Shown: positions 22,258-35,402, numbered from the stretch's first letter. The stretch: DNA of 64,000 bases from Henckelia pumila (GCF_033568475.1 NC_133120.1:96366151-96430150), one strand, 5' to 3'. Notes: generated from the sequence alone by a model not told the origin. A program made the numbers and translations.

Positions 22258-22420
22258 ATAATATATTATTATTATAATTATTATAAATATATAAGTTAAT
22301 ATTAGTTTAGATAATCTAAAAATGGAAAATATTCATGAAAATGAGAGTTGAGAATGATCATTTTCATCCAAAATGAATGGAATGATAGTCGTTCACATAA
22401 GAATGAATATTTTCATTACC

Positions 22421-23538
22421 GAGAAAAATACATTTTTGGTCCTATAATTTTCACTTTTTCCAATTTCAGTCCTGTTATAGTCAAGTTACGTTTTTGGTCT
22501 TGTAACTTGAAATATTTTCCAATTTCAGTCCTTTTCCCCCAAAAATAAATTATTCAACCGGAAATTGTTCAACCCGGTTCCGAAATGCTTAGCTGTAAAT
22601 TAATTGATTTTTTGTGGCCCATGTGGCTTTTAAAAATTCCATGTAGGAAAATATTACTAATATAAAACATAAAAATTAAATCCACATCATGAAACTATTT
22701 TCTAGTTTTCTACGGCATATATCTTTCCCCAACATTCCAAACAAATTAAAAAAAAATCCATCAGAATAATTTTCTTATTTCCCCATCATCAATCAAATTT
22801 CAAACCCTAACCAAAATCTTTTCTCCAAATGACGAATGCATTCTTGAACCAGTAACCAAACTCACCCAAAATTTTGCATCTGGTTTTCTCACGAAAAATT
22901 TGGAAGATCTAGTCGGGGTCTCGAATTAATAGAAGGATTGAAATATGTCTTCAGCTTCAGAAATTGGTTTCATGTTCTGTAAGTGTGCGAAACGGGCATA
23001 CATACCGTATTCCGGTGGAGGAAGTTTCATTAACTCCATCTGATAGGTGAATCTTCATTTCACATCAACGAATTTCCGATTCAAAAAGTTCAACTACTGA
23101 AATTTTCAGAGTTTATTAAAATCACGGAGGGGGAAAATATCGCTAGGGTTTTTTTTATTCAATCAAGAGGGCTTTTGACTTGTCGTGACTTTTTTAATTT
23201 TTTAGAGAAGTATTTTTTAAAAGTTTTGATAAGTTTTTCTTTTTTTAAAATGTTTGTAGATTTAAGTGATGTGGATTTAATTTTTATGTTTTATATTGGT
23301 AATATGTTTTTACATGGAATTTTTGAAAGCCACATGGGCCACAAAAAATCAATTAATTGACAGTTAAGCATTCCAGCACCGGGTTTGACAATTTCCGGTT
23401 GAATAATTCAATTTTGGGGGAAAAAAACTGAAATGGGAAAATATATTAAGTTACAGGACCAAAAACGTAACTTGACTCATAACAAGACTGAAATTGAAAA
23501 AAAAATACAAGTTAGAGGACCAAAAACGTAATTTTCTC
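22421..23538. mobile_element. MULE-like non-autonomous element, 1118 bp
   Basis: It is flanked by a direct repeat TTTCATTACC (22411-22420 and 23539-23548), the 9-10 bp expected of Mutator-like elements. Copy 2 has the uninterrupted site ('tttcattaccat' near 48805). Ends GAGAAAA...TTTTCTC belong to long diverged inverted repeats of about 210 bp, for example 'tttttggtcctataa' against 'gaggaccaaaaacgta', and 'gtggcccatgtggc' against its complement near 23330. The core (about 22640-23330) differs from the arms and may hold captured sequence. Confidence 0.88.
22945..23043 (+). pseudogene. Short Cys-containing ORF in MULE core
   Basis: A 32-codon ORF begins MSSASEIGFMFCKCAKRAY and ends in a stop. 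The C-x-C plus following residues faintly recall the start of plant GRF-type zinc fingers found near transposon-captured genes. Upstream sequence looks like a 5' UTR with 'aaaccctaacc'. It could be a captured first exon or chance. Confidence 0.3.
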
Positions 23539-23566
23539 TTTCATTACCATGTCACCTGATGATTAA

Positions 23567-24192
23567 GGTCATCTCCAACCCATTGCACTATTTTAGCGCA
23601 AGTTTTGCATCAAAATAGTGTAATTTCTGCATCAAACACAAAACTCATCTCCAATCCATCTACTTCAAATTTTACTCTAAAAAGAATATTCCCAAAATAT
23701 TCTCTACTTTTTTTAATTTATCTACAATATTTAATTTCACAAAAATACAAATACAAATAAATATATTAATATAATGTTTAATTATTTGACTATTATTTAA
23801 ATTAATTTATATAAATAATATAAAATAAATATATTTTAATATTTACCCAACACATTTTTTATATTAAAAAATTTGGAAAATAAAAAAAATTTGGAAAATA
23901 ATAAATGTATTAAATGTATTTAAAAATATAAATACGGTTATTTTATCTCTAAATGAGTTGACAAATTTAATTGTCAATTAATTATTTAAAAGATATAATA
24001 AAATTAATTAACATAAAAAGAACAAAAAAAAAAAAAAAGAAAAAAGAATGGCGCAGCTACAGTGCTGCGCCAAAATTGGCGCAGCACTGTAGCTGCACAC
24101 CAATTTAGCGCAGAAGATGGCGCTGGATTGGAGTGCCATTTCACTTCAAAATAGAGATAGTGCACGGAATAGCGTGTCGATTGGAGATGCTC
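23567..24192. mobile_element. PIF/Harbinger-like MITE, 626 bp
   Basis: Termini GGTCATCTCCAA and the complement of GAGCATCTCCAA are inverted repeats, and TAA lies on both sides (23564-23566 and 24193-24195). These fit Harbinger-type elements. The interior is AT-rich with no coding capacity and holds a perfect 19-bp hairpin near the right end. Confidence 0.8.
24053..24096. repeat. Perfect 19-bp palindrome with 6-nt loop
   Basis: The arms GCAGCTACAGTGCTGCGCC (24053-24071) and its exact complement (24078-24096) surround AAAATT. This GC-rich hairpin lies in an AT-rich MITE and could fold in RNA from either strand. Confidence 0.85.
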
Positions 24193-24195
24193 TAA

Positions 24196-24756
24196 GTAGC
24201 CATTAATGATATTAATTATTCTCATTGAATCCATTAATGAAATTAATTATTCCTATGTATTTTTGGTTCATTCGATGATAGTGTCGAATGAATATTCAAT
24301 TTGCTTATCGGGACTCAAATATGTTTTTACACATGAAAATATATATATTATTTTGAATAATAATATATAAATATTTACAGTAACTATCTTCATCTTTTTC
24401 GTATAAGGAAAAAATATATATCCTCTTTCATTTGATAAAAAGTTGTATTAAGAATGTATTTTAATAAATTTATTTTCGACTAATAATTAATAACTATCAT
24501 TTTACCATATTTATTTTTATAATTTTAAAAATAATTACAATATATTTATAGATATATTATTTATGCATGCTAATTTTCGTACGCATTGATTACTATTAAT
24601 TATAGATAATTAGATATATCATGAGAGTAAAATATACGATGATAACTTATGTTATTGATGTCAGAATAGCTTTTATTTATTTACTTGTTTGAAAAGACAA
24701 AATTTTATTTCACCAAAAATTCGCAATTCTCAACATAAAAATTAATTTTCATATGA
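24196..24756. other. AT-rich spacer
   Basis: I see no gene. The sequence is AT-rich with poly-A/T runs, and the junction of the segmental duplication must lie in or next to it, because it is absent from the matching position after 48817. Confidence 0.6.
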
Positions 24757-25065
24757 AGAAACACCTGATGATGAAAATGTTCTGTCAGAACCACAAACTG
24801 AAGAAAATCGTGAAATCTCTATCAATTATATTAATACTGAAAAAATATGAAACCGAAAAAATATAGAAGATATTGATGAGATATTTTCTTATAATGTGGC
24901 TTGTGACATCATAAATGAGAATGAAAATCATGAACCAAAATCTTTTGGTGAATGTAAAACTCGGCATGATTGGGGAAAAGGAAAGATGTCATCCAGGTTG
25001 AATTGGATTCCCTAAATAAACGCAATGTTTTTGGACCCATAGTCCTCACACCTGAAGGTGTAAAA
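24757..25065 (+). pseudogene. Copia-1 pol fragment left of the Athila insertion
   Basis: The plus strand matches the Copia-3 pol region around 18000-18290 in reverse, including the segment reading VFGPIVLTPEGVK. It stops at TAAAA (25061-25065), where the Athila-like element begins. The continuation (PVGYK...) resumes after TAAAA at 41632. The 5' end of this Copia element is missing. Confidence 0.85.
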
Positions 25066-26301
25066 TGACCGGCTAAATCGGTATGATTAAAAATCAACTG
25101 ACAAGCGTACCAGGTCAAATTATAGATAGTGAATAAAATTCGAATGTCGAACCCACAGAGACTGTATAATTATGAATACCAGAATATATTTATTTCTACT
25201 TAATCTAGACTAATCAAAAATATCGATTTTAGATTTTAACTAATAATTAAAAATTGCAATTAAAATTAAAATTAAATTAAGTAAAACACAGCTGGAAAAT
25301 TGGGATTAATTCAAATATGAGAAAGGCTCGATCAAGGACACACGTAGGTACCAGACAATTCATGTAACAAGTAGTCGATCTAAGACATCAGACTTAATCT
25401 TAATTCACGAAAATTTTGCTAATTTGTTCGAAGGACTATTTATAGAACAATCAAACCTATTCAAATATTGATGAACTAATCTTTCGTAATTCTAATCAAA
25501 TTTGAATGCATGAATAACTATGAAAATTCAGTAAACACCTAAACCGCATAATGAAATCGAATTCTATTTCTAGTCAGTTTTACACTATGTTGATTATCAA
25601 AGTGATCAAAATCGAAATCTCGTCTGTCGAATTGGAATCAATTAACATGCAAGCAAATAACTGGCCAGGAAATTCACAAGACAAATATAAATTCGATAAA
25701 CAATAAAATTAAATCAAGTCTGAAAATCTCAAATAAACAAATCAACTTTTATACATAAATTGTCTGGCCCAATCACGCGGCCTTGATCGAATAAAAACTA
25801 CTACTCACTAATAAACATAATTAATTAAAATAAAGTCGAAACTCATAAACTAAAGAAATACGAGAGTAGAAGAAAAACTCGAGAAATTTGTTCAGCAGCC
25901 GCCTAAGCTTCGCGCGTACTCAAAAAGACAAAAAGTCTGCAAAAAGATAATAAAATTTCTATTTATAGGGTTCGCGCCAATTAAAATCCTCATTGACCTA
26001 TAATTCTCGAATATCACGTCTCCCGACACGCACGCGCGCGCAGGGCATAGCTCGCGCGAGCGCGGCTTTCCTGCAACTCTCTGGTCATCTCTTCTACGCG
26101 CGCGAGGGTAAGAGCTCGCCCGCGCGCGCCTTGTCTGTCCAGAAAGTTCCAAAAGTGTTTATTTTCCTACAAAATTCAATCAGGAGAGTGTAATGCATGT
26201 AAATAAAATAAAATACTAACAAAACTCACGAAAATAAAATAAAAGCATGCGAAATAAATATAAAATAACACGAAAATAATGCATACTAAACACAGTTATC
26301 A
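25066..26301 (-). repeat. Athila-like 3' LTR
   Basis: It is 1236 bp with TG...CA ends. It lacks the hAT and Cassandra insertions and carries CG-alternating tracts at 26025-26130. The adjoining 'acaccctcatactta' (from 26302) is, on the minus strand, a purine-rich tract ending in GGGTGT, consistent with the polypurine tract. Confidence 0.88.
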
Positions 26302-27152
26302 ACACCCTCATACTTAAATCTTGTTCGCCCTAGATCAAGACATGAAAAAAAAAAACATAATGCAATGACACAAGTATGAATGAGTCATTTTCAAAATAGC
26401 CTCAGACGAGTCCTAATTCAATTTCAAAAACTAAAACAACTTTCGACTATCCACAATACACTTTCAGTTGAACGCAAACGTGTGTGTGTGCCCGGATGGA
26501 ACTGTAATTTTCAAAAATTAGTCGTTAACCCCATGAAATCCGCATACTTAGTCAAAAACAAGGAATTAGGATTTCAATTCCTCGCTCGTAACTTGGATGG
26601 AGTTAACTTAAGCAACCAAAAGGATTTTTCAAAAACTTTATAGGTATGCCCAAGATTATACATGTAATGTCTAAAATCATCAAGAACCCAAAAACACTAT
26701 CATGATCAACAAACATCTATTGTCGTGCAATGGTCAAACAAACACGGACTTCATCACTTACATCGCTACACTACACCGGTCTAACATGCGTGCTTAAAAG
26801 TATTCACGAGGCAACCGACAGCTTTTCATGTGCAATCGAAAGCAAAAATTTTCCAACACATTTTTTCTTTTCCACTCAATCATCGTTGGATAACATATTT
26901 CATTCAACTTGCACCGACAATACAAATGACAACACATGATATGCATGATTACGACGAAACATAAAAACTAAACAACTAAACGAATGATATGCAACAGAAT
27001 GAACACAAAACACGACAACAAAACACTAAACACCCCCCCCCCCCATACTTATCTAAAGCATTGCCCTCAATGCTTCAGAATACAAACAATGACAACAGAA
27101 ACAAAATGCAAATGAAACAACGAAAAGTGAAACAAAAAGACTCCCCTGGTGA
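26302..27152. other. Athila-like non-coding region with second purine tract
   Basis: No credible gene is seen. At 27033-27044 there is a run of 12 C followed by 'atactta', the same layout as the polypurine tract at the LTR border ('ccctcatactta'). On the minus strand it would be an internal G-rich purine tract just downstream of the second ORF. Confidence 0.55.
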
Positions 27153-28072
27153 CTAGTCGTCTTCTTCTTCTGGAATGGAAGGATCCTGTGGTGCAGCCGG
27201 AGCAAACTGGGCTGGCATGTCAGACTGGAATGGGAATGGAGGCGGATAGTAAGGTGCTGCTCGAAAGCCCAAAGTATCAAGTCCCAACTGCATCACCATG
27301 CTGCGCATCATGTCTTCCACATTCTGTAGATGAGTGGAAATGGCCTGAAAATAATCCATGGCATAGTGGTTGAAAGCAGAGCTCTCAACGGCCATGTCCT
27401 GAGCGGTGCGGCGAGGAGGGGTGGGCTGAGGCGGTGGTCGACTGCTAGAGGAGCTCCCAACATGATGCTGACTGCTATAAAATTCCAAATTGCGCTTCGC
27501 TTTCTTGGAAGTGGCAAGCTTCTCATCCACGGTCTTGAAAGGCAGGAGCCACTCCTCATCGGGACTAAACTGCACACCCGCCTGGCGACAAAGTTCTGTG
27601 ATGGTGTGGGGGAAGCAGAGGCCCACCATCAGAGTTCGCATCGAATAAAGAATGGAATCGTGGACAAGAGTGCCCACATCGACTGGCCACCGTTTCGTGA
27701 TATCATACACAATAATCGTCCTATCAGCCTGCACGTCAACTGTGTGGAGCACGGGTAAAAGTCGTCGGACTATGAAAGTATACCACAAAGCCGGCTCAAG
27801 TTTCAGAAATCGCTCCGGAAAATGAGTGAACCGGAGGGGATCGTGCCACTGAACACCCGAATAACACATCTCTCTCAATATCAAATTATAGTCCGGATTC
27901 GCCTTAAAATTCCTAAATTGGCTATCATCAACAAAGGAGTATCAAACAACCTATTCAAGGTCTCAGCATCAAAAGACACAAGTTTTCCTCGGGCAAACGC
28001 TTTAGAGTCCTCTCGGGCAAGGGCATTAGCATAAAATTCCCGAACCACCGGAACAATGGCGGGTTCGGGCAC
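27153..28072 (-). pseudogene. Athila-like ORF2, C-terminal part (putative plant transposon protein)
   Basis: Two overlapping minus-strand frames carry VVREFYANA and RGKLVSFDAETLNRLF (28072-27881), then a long frame from 27884 to 27153 ending in an acidic EEEDD tail. This pattern matches the family annotated as 'putative plant transposon protein' that accompanies non-autonomous Gypsy elements. A frame change occurs near 27885. The start of the ORF is on the other side of the Tekay-like insertion at 37584-37804, which destroyed it. The molecular function of the family is not known to me. Confidence 0.7.
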
Positions 28073-30252
28073 TGTAACGCCCGGAATTATTTAATTTTAA
28101 TCCGAGAATAATTAATTTGGGAATATTTGGAGTTTTGATTTAAATTCTAATATTCTTAAATTGATTAGGATTGAATTTGAATGAATTGAGTAATTGAGGA
28201 CTGAATTGCAATTTTTGAACTCTTGAGGGGCTAAAGTGCAAATTGTATTTAACTTATCAGAATTGAAGTTGTTACTCAGCATGTGCACGTGTCATTGGAA
28301 GCAATTTCATCAGATTCTTCAGCCAAGGAAAGAAGGAAAACCGAGAGCAAATGTCAAGAGAATTTCCAATTCATTTCTTTGTCTTCAAATCTTCATATCT
28401 TGGGCTACGATTATCCGATTTCGATTCCGAAAGATGTTTTGGAATCCTCTCGCCAAGACCTTCGATTTGATGTAAGTATCTTCTTTGTTCATCAAGGTTT
28501 GGGATTTCGAAAATGGCAGATATCAGATGTTGGTTTTGATTTGGTGTTGTTGAGCTTCTAGCTTTGTTAATCTTGAAGTTTGATTGAAGCTTGAGTTGTA
28601 TATCTTGTTCTTATGCTTTCTTAGCTGTGATTCAATCTATACACCTGCTGATATGTTGGTTTAGAGGTTGAATAAGTGATATGAATGTTTGAAATGATTT
28701 AGAGATTTGCGGGAATCGCCGAGTTATACCGAAATGCCGTCGAATTCTTGAATTGAAGTGATTTGATATTGTTTTTGGCTTTGGAAGTTGCTGAACTATT
28801 AGAAAATGGTTCCTTGTTTGTTATGCTATTGTCTCAGTGCATAAACAGGGCAACTCAACTCAAGAACGTCGACTTCGAAACCGATAGAAGATTGAACAAG
28901 GTTGGTAGAGTTTTCTTTGGAATTCTTGTTGAAGTTTGGGGTTGATCTTGAGCAGATTTTGAGTTATGCTTGGTGTGTGATCTTGTACAGATTTTGACAA
29001 GTTTGAAGACCTTCTAGACATCACATTTGAAAGGTAAAAGTGGACTACAATTTGATTGGGATTACAACTCGAGATGGTTTGTATCGAGTTCCCTCGATTC
29101 ACATACTTGTTTGTTTAAGTGCTCTTATGTGCTTTCTTTTGATTACTTGAATAAGTTCTTGATATAATGAATGCCCTGATTATGTTACATGTTGCATTCA
29201 TCTTGATGACTTATTCCTTTGAGTTTGAAATGAACGGACACGTTCGAATAGACGATTTGAGGGATTGTATATGTATGGCCTGGGTGGTTGTTTGAGCCTA
29301 GCGTCTGAGCTACATATATAATGGCTTCAAAGTCTAGAGGAGCAAGATAGTAGCCCCACCTCGATAGGGTGTGTCGGTGGATTAGCTATGATATCTTCTT
29401 CTCGGGATCCCAATTGATGAATGATGAAAAGAACCTTGTTTTGAAAGCATGCATTGTATTTACTTCTATATCATGATTGTGATATTGATTATGCATGTTT
29501 AGTTGCTTTTACTGGGAAATCTATTTCTCACCGGAGTTATCCGGCTATTGTTTTGTTGTATGTGTCATTGCAATAGGAGGAAGTGGAACCGGGCAAAGGC
29601 GGACTTAAAGAACAAGGGATGAAATCGATATAGCGTGAGGATCCGAGTTAGGAGTTATGTGTGCTGTCATGAAGTTTAATGAGTCTTAATCATGATCATG
29701 TTTAAAGATACTTGTACAAGACTTGTAGATGATCTAGTTAAGGTCTTGTTGTTGTATTTAGAACTTGAGAAATGATGTAACTACTTGATTCCATCAGGAT
29801 GTATCTTGATTTTGATATATGACAATGATCTTGCATGTTTATGATATTATGTTGATGTAGTAAAGCTTTGGATTGGTTTATTACTAGCATTGAAAGCATG
29901 TTGGAATGCATGGTAGTTGTTATGCTTGATTTCATCATGTCTAGACTTTGGTAGGAATTGATCTTGAACCAAATATGTGCATGATGGAGTATTTGACAGC
30001 AACAGGGAAATGTAATTTTTTTCTGCAGCATTGGCTGGCGCACGGGCGAGCCCCTGCTCGCGCGCGCGCGAGCCAAGTCGCGACCTTCGAATTTGGAGGC
30101 CGGCGCGCGCGCGAGAAGACCTGCCGCGCGTGCGCCGTGTAATATGTTAGAAAAAAAAAAATTTATTCTTTTGTTTAGACTTTGATTATTGTCTAACATG
30201 GTTTAATAATGATTAATGAGATTAATGAGAGATTAGAACTCGGGTCATCACA
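28073..30252 (+). repeat. Tekay-like 5' LTR
   Basis: It starts TGTAACGCCCGGAATTATTT and ends GGTCATCACA. CG-alternating tracts occupy about 30045-30140. ORFs within it recur in the other LTR and are not genes. Confidence 0.94.
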
Positions 30253-30257
30253 ACAGG

Positions 30258-30269
30258 TGGTATCAGAGC
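30258..30269 (+). other. Primer-binding site, tRNA-iMet
   Basis: TGGTATCAGAGC lies 5 bp after the 5' LTR and is complementary to the initiator tRNA-Met 3' end, as in plant chromoviruses. Confidence 0.9.
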
Positions 30270-30682
30270 AAGAAAATTCTGGACTTAGATAGACAATGAG
30301 TGGGGTAGATCGAGTCATCTGCTTTGCTTATTGATGATTTACGCTATGATTTAATTACGTGATTGAATGACATGTTTTAATTGATAGCATGATTTACTTT
30401 CAAGTAATGTATTACAGTATTGTATTTATTTTATTTGAAAGTATGAGTACTATAATTAACGACACATGTTTACTGGAATATCTGGAATGATTAGAGGCAT
30501 GTGATTTGTTAATTATGATATGCTACCTGATTATCGGATTTGATTGGAAGCATGTCTTGATGTGTACTTCGATTCTTTATTTACACCTGAATCAGAACCG
30601 AGTCTTGATCAGAGGTAAGATGATCAGAGGAGGACTGAGATAATTTGATAATTTGGTATCCTAACCGTTTTGATAATCAGAT

Positions 30683-33600
30683 ATGTCTCGACGACCAGGA
30701 AGACCTCCTCTTCGACCACAGGTTCCTACTCTACCACAGGTTCCTATTCCTCTGCCAGAACAGACAGTTCATACTCCACCGACAGTTGTTACACCGATAG
30801 TGCCTCGAGCTACTGCAGTGCCGAGTAATGAACAGGGAAGTACGTCAAGAGATATGACTGATATGACAGCAACTCCTATGGAAACACTTCTGAAACGTTT
30901 CCAATCCTACAAGCCGCCTACTTTGAAAGGTACAGAAAATGCTGTTGAATGCGAGGGATGGCTTGATGATATGGAGATGCTATTTGATTCACTTGACTAC
31001 GGGGATGAACGGAGAGTTAGATTGATTGGGCACCAGTTGCAAGAAGTTGCGAAGAGCTGGTGGTTCACTATAAAAAGAGCTTTGGAGCGTAGAGGAACTG
31101 TACTGACTTGGAATGTCTTCAAAACTGAGTTCTACCAACGCTTCTTTCCTGTGTCTTACCGCAAGGATAAAGGGGCTGAGTTTGCAAATCTGAAACAGGG
31201 GAATTTGAATATCGAAGACTACGTTGCAAAATTCTCTACATTGCTACGTTTTGCTCCACATGTTGCTGACAGTGACGAGGCTATGGCTGACCAGTTTATC
31301 AATGGCCTGAGTCCGGATGTTTTTACACTGGTGAATACAAGGCGACCGAATACCTTTGCTGATGCCTTGAACAGTGCCAAGGGAGCGGAAGCTGGTTTGA
31401 TACAGCAGCGAGGAGCTTCGTATACCGCACAACCTCCGAGACAGTCACAACCTGCAGCTCCAACTCCGCAACAGCAACCTTTTCGATTTGAAGGTGGTAG
31501 TAGCAGTGGAAAGAAATGGTTCTTGCAAGCAAGAGGAAAACAGTTTAAGAAGTCTGGGAGCAGTTCTTCGAGTTCCAGTGGTACGAAGCAGAAGTCAGGA
31601 GTGTTCTGCAACAGTTGTGGTGGAAATCATCCAACCGATCAGTGCCGAGGTGTATCTGGGAGGTGCCATATATGCCAACAGACGGGTCATTTTGCAAGGG
31701 TGTGTCCTCAGAGAAATACTGGACAGGCAAGAGGTGCAGAGTCATCACGATCAGTGGCTCAACCTGGAAGACAGGCCTCTTCTGTTCATTCTTTCCAGTC
31801 AGCACATCCACAGCAGCAGACTCGACCAGGTGGAAGTCAGGCAGGCAATCAGCCTCAGAGACAGCAGGCTCATGTCTTTGCTTTGACTGAGGAGCAGGCA
31901 CAGGGAGCACCTGATGATGTGATTGCAGGTAACTGTTCTATTTCTGGTTATTCTGCTTATGTGTTGTTTGATACCGGTGCATCCCATACGTTTCTATCTG
32001 CCAAATTTGTTGCATTGCATTCTTTGCCTGTTGAGTCATTACCAGTTGTAGTATCTGTTTCTTCTCCTTTGGGGAGGGGTCTTATCTCGATTCAGATAGT
32101 AAAGAATTGTGTACTACAGTATGAGGGTAATGAGATTGAGATCGATTGTTTTGTACTTGGTATGTCTGATTTTGATTGTATTATTGGGATTGATATGCTG
32201 AATAAGTACAGAGCTACCGTCGATTGCTTTCAGAAGGTAGTGAGATTCAGACCTGAGATGGCTGGAGAATGGAAGTTCTATGGTAAGGGTTCACGTGCTA
32301 AGATTCCTCTTATTTCTGTATTATCTATGACCCGACTTTTGCAGAAAGGAGCGGAGGGATTTCTTGTTTATGCAGTGGATTTGTTGAAACCTAGCCTGAA
32401 CCTGGCTGACTTGCCAGTGGTTAGTGAATTTGCGGACGTCTTTTCGGATGAGATTCCAGGATTACCTCCGTATCGTGAGATTGACTTCAACATTGAACTG
32501 ATGCCTGGAACTGCACCGATTTCGAAAGCACCATATCGAATGGCACCAGTGGAATTAAAAGAGTTGAAAGAACAGTTAGAAGATTTATTGGCCAAGGGAT
32601 ACATACGACCCAGTGTTTCTCCTTGGGGTGCTCCAGTTCTGTTTGTCAGAAAGAAAGACGGTTCAATGAGATTGTGTATTGATTACCGGCAACTGAACAA
32701 GGCTACGGTAAAGAACAAATACCCTTTGCCTCGTATTGATGATTTGTTTGATCAGTTGCAGGGTTCTTCTGTGTATTCCAAGATCGATCTGAGATCTGGA
32801 TACCATCAGCTGAGAGTTAGGGATTCTGATATTCCTAAGACTGCGTTCAGAACCAGGTATGGCCATTATGAGTTTATAGTTATGCCGTTTGGTTTGACGA
32901 ATGCTCCAGCTGTATTCATGGCTTTGATGAACCGTGTGTTTCAGAAGTATCTCGATGATTTTGTGATTATCTTTATTGATGATATTCTGATCTATTCCAA
33001 GAATCTGATTGATCATGCTGAACATCTGAGAACAGTTTTGAAAACCTTACGAGCCGAGAAATTGTATGCTAAACTTTCGAAATGTGAGTTTTGGCTGAAA
33101 CAGGTTGTCTTTCTTGGACATATTATATCTGGAAATGGTATTTCTGTGGATCCAAGAAAAGTCGAAGCAGTGATCAATTGGGTTAGACCGACATCTGTTC
33201 CTGAGATCCGGAGTTTTATGGGATTGGCTGGGTATTATCGTCGATTTATCAAAGATTTTTCCAGTATTGCGAAGCCAATTACTCAGTTAACTCAGAAAAA
33301 TGCTCCTTTTATCTGGTCTGAAGCTTGTGAATCTAGTTTTCTTGAGTTGAAGACACGACTGACCAGTGCACCAGTCTTGACGATTCCTTCAGATACTGGT
33401 GGTTTCACTGTTTACTGTGATGCATCTCATCGAGGATTAGGGTGTGTTTTGATGCAGCGAGGACATGTGATTGCTTATGCCTCAAGACAGTTGAAGCCTC
33501 ACGAAACCAGATATCCGATTCATGATCTTGAATTGGCCGCCATTGTATTTGCTTTGAAGATTTGGTGACATTATCTGTACGGGGAGCAGTTTGAGATTTA

Positions 33601-35302
33601 TTCTGATCACAAGAGTCTGAAGTATCTATTTTCACAGTCAGAATTGAATATGAGACAGCGGAGGTGGCTTGATTTGCTTAAAGACTTTGATTGTGAGATT
33701 AAGTACTATCCAGGGAAATCGAATGCGGCAGCAGATGCACTCAGTCGAAAGGTATGTTCTTTGTCCTTATCGACGATTGGTGTATCGAATTTGATTGAAG
33801 ACTGTTGTCTGTCTGGGTTAGTATTTGATACGAATTATCAACCTCTTCGACTCTATCAAATGCAAGCTGAACCAGCTTTATTGGTAAGAATTCGAGATGC
33901 TCAGAAACTTGATCAGAATATACAGAATTCGATTGAGAAAGTCAGATCAGGGCATGTATCTGAATACCGGGTTCGAGATGATCTTCTTTATGTTCACAAT
34001 CGCCTTGTAGTGCCTGATATTTCTGATATGCGACAACAACTACTGACAGAGGCGCATTGTAGTCGTTATAGTATTCATCCTGGAGGTAGGAAGATGTATA
34101 ATGATCTGAAGACTCGATACTGGTGGAAGCCAATGAAGTCTGATATCACTGAGTTTGTGTCTCGATGTTTGAACTGCCAACAGGTGAAGGCTGAAAGGAA
34201 GAAACCGCCTGGTTTACTTAAGAGTTTATCCGTGCCAGAATGGAAATGGGATCATATTTCCATGGATTTCGTGACGAGATTACCTCGATCTTCTAGAGGT
34301 TATGATGCTATCTGGGTGATTATCGATAGATTGACGAAGTCTGCGTGTTTTATACCTTATCGTATGACGTACAGACATGATCAGATGGCAGAAATTTATG
34401 TCCGTGAAGTTGTCAGATTACATGGTGTGCCGAAGTCTATTGTATCAGATCGTGATCCTCGATTTACATCTCACTTCTGGCATAGCTTACAGAGTGCTTT
34501 GGGTACTCAGCTTCGTTTGAGCACAGCTTATCATCCACAAACAGACGGGCAGTCTGAGCGTACCATTCAGACATTGGAGGACATGTTGAGAGCTGTAGTG
34601 CTTGATTTTGGCACGAGTTGGCAAGATTCATTACCTCTTTGTGAATTCTCGTACAACAACAGCTATCAATCGAGTATTGGAATGGCTCCTTTTGAAGCTT
34701 TATACGGAAGAAAATGTCGATCTCCTTTGTACTGGGATGATATTTCAGAAGTACCTGACACTGGCCCTGATATGATACGTGATCTGACTGATCAAGTGAA
34801 GCTTATTCAGACAAGAATGAAGACAGCTCAAGATAGACAAGCGAAATATGCTAACATTCGACGTCGACCTTTGTCTTTTGATCAGGGGGATCGAGTATTC
34901 CTGAAGATTTCTCCTTTCAGAGGTACAGTCAGATTTGGCAAGCGAGGGAAGTTGTCTCCACGCTACATTGGTCCGTATGAAATTCTGGAGAAAATAGGCA
35001 ATCTTGCCTATCGATTAGCTCTTCCTCCGGCGTTATCTAGAATACATGATGTCTTTCATGTATCAATGCTTCGAAAGTATCTTTCTGATGAATCTCATGT
35101 ACTTCAATCTGATGAAGCTGAACTTGACGAGACTTTGAGTTATTTTGAAAAGCCGATTCAGATTCTTGATCGTAAAGAGAAGCAACTTCGTACGAAGACT
35201 ATTCCGCTTGTGAAGGTTCAGTGGAGTCGTCATGGTATTACAGAAGCGACTTGGGAGACTGAATCAGATATGAGACAACGATTTCCAGAGTTATTTTCTT
35301 GA
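30683..35302 (+). pseudogene. Tekay-like Gag-Pol with one stop codon
   Basis: One frame of 1540 codons starts [13 protein letters not shown]. Domains in order are Gag (about residues 65-240), a CCHC knuckle ([14 protein letters not shown], from residue 328), protease with DTGASHTF (from residue 430), RT with FIDD (residues 764-767), RNase H, a second segment from 33569 with the integrase zinc finger (H...H...CLNCQQ), DDE core and [10 protein letters not shown], and a chromodomain-like C-terminus ending RFPELFS. The only break is TGA at 33566-33568 in RNase H, consistent with a single C-to-T change at an Arg CGA codon, a common fate of methylated CpG. Confidence 0.92.
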
Positions 35303-35402
35303 TGTGAGTCTCCTTTAGTTTTCTGTTATCTGATATCTGTGATATGATTTGTTGATATTACTAAGATTTCGAGGACGAAATCGAGTCTTAGTGGGGGAGA
35401 AT

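Larger units (their letters stand above)
1..23548. repeat. Segmental duplication, copy 1 (runs off left edge)
   Basis: After subtracting later insertions, this stretch aligns in the same orientation to about 40481-48817. The shared order is Athila gag start, Athila 5' LTR, Copia-1 3' half, small gene A on the minus strand, small gene B on the plus strand, RNase H-like remnant and AT-rich flank. The Athila/Copia-1 junction (TTATCA followed by TAAAA) is identical in both copies at 2528/2529 and 41631/41632. Two in-frame stops in the Copia-1 remnant are also shared. The nesting and decay therefore predate the duplication. Similarity ends near 'cattaccat', where copy 1 continues into a Harbinger-like MITE. 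Confidence 0.85.

Noticed and set aside
27033..27044. C12 run as an artefact
   Set aside because: Its flank matches the purine-tract layout at the LTR border, so it is better explained as an element feature, although the exact run length may be uncertain.
28236..29102. Several 60-92-codon ORFs repeated at 35566-36432
   Set aside because: They are within the two LTRs of the Tekay-like element; their duplication reflects the LTR repeat.
30258..30269. Possible tRNA genes at primer-binding sites
   Set aside because: Only 12-18 nt match tRNA 3' ends (also at 312-329 and 6990-7001); no cloverleaf exists.
31219..31910. Minus-strand and shifted-frame ORFs over the Tekay-like gag
   Set aside because: Shadows of the real gag-pol frame.
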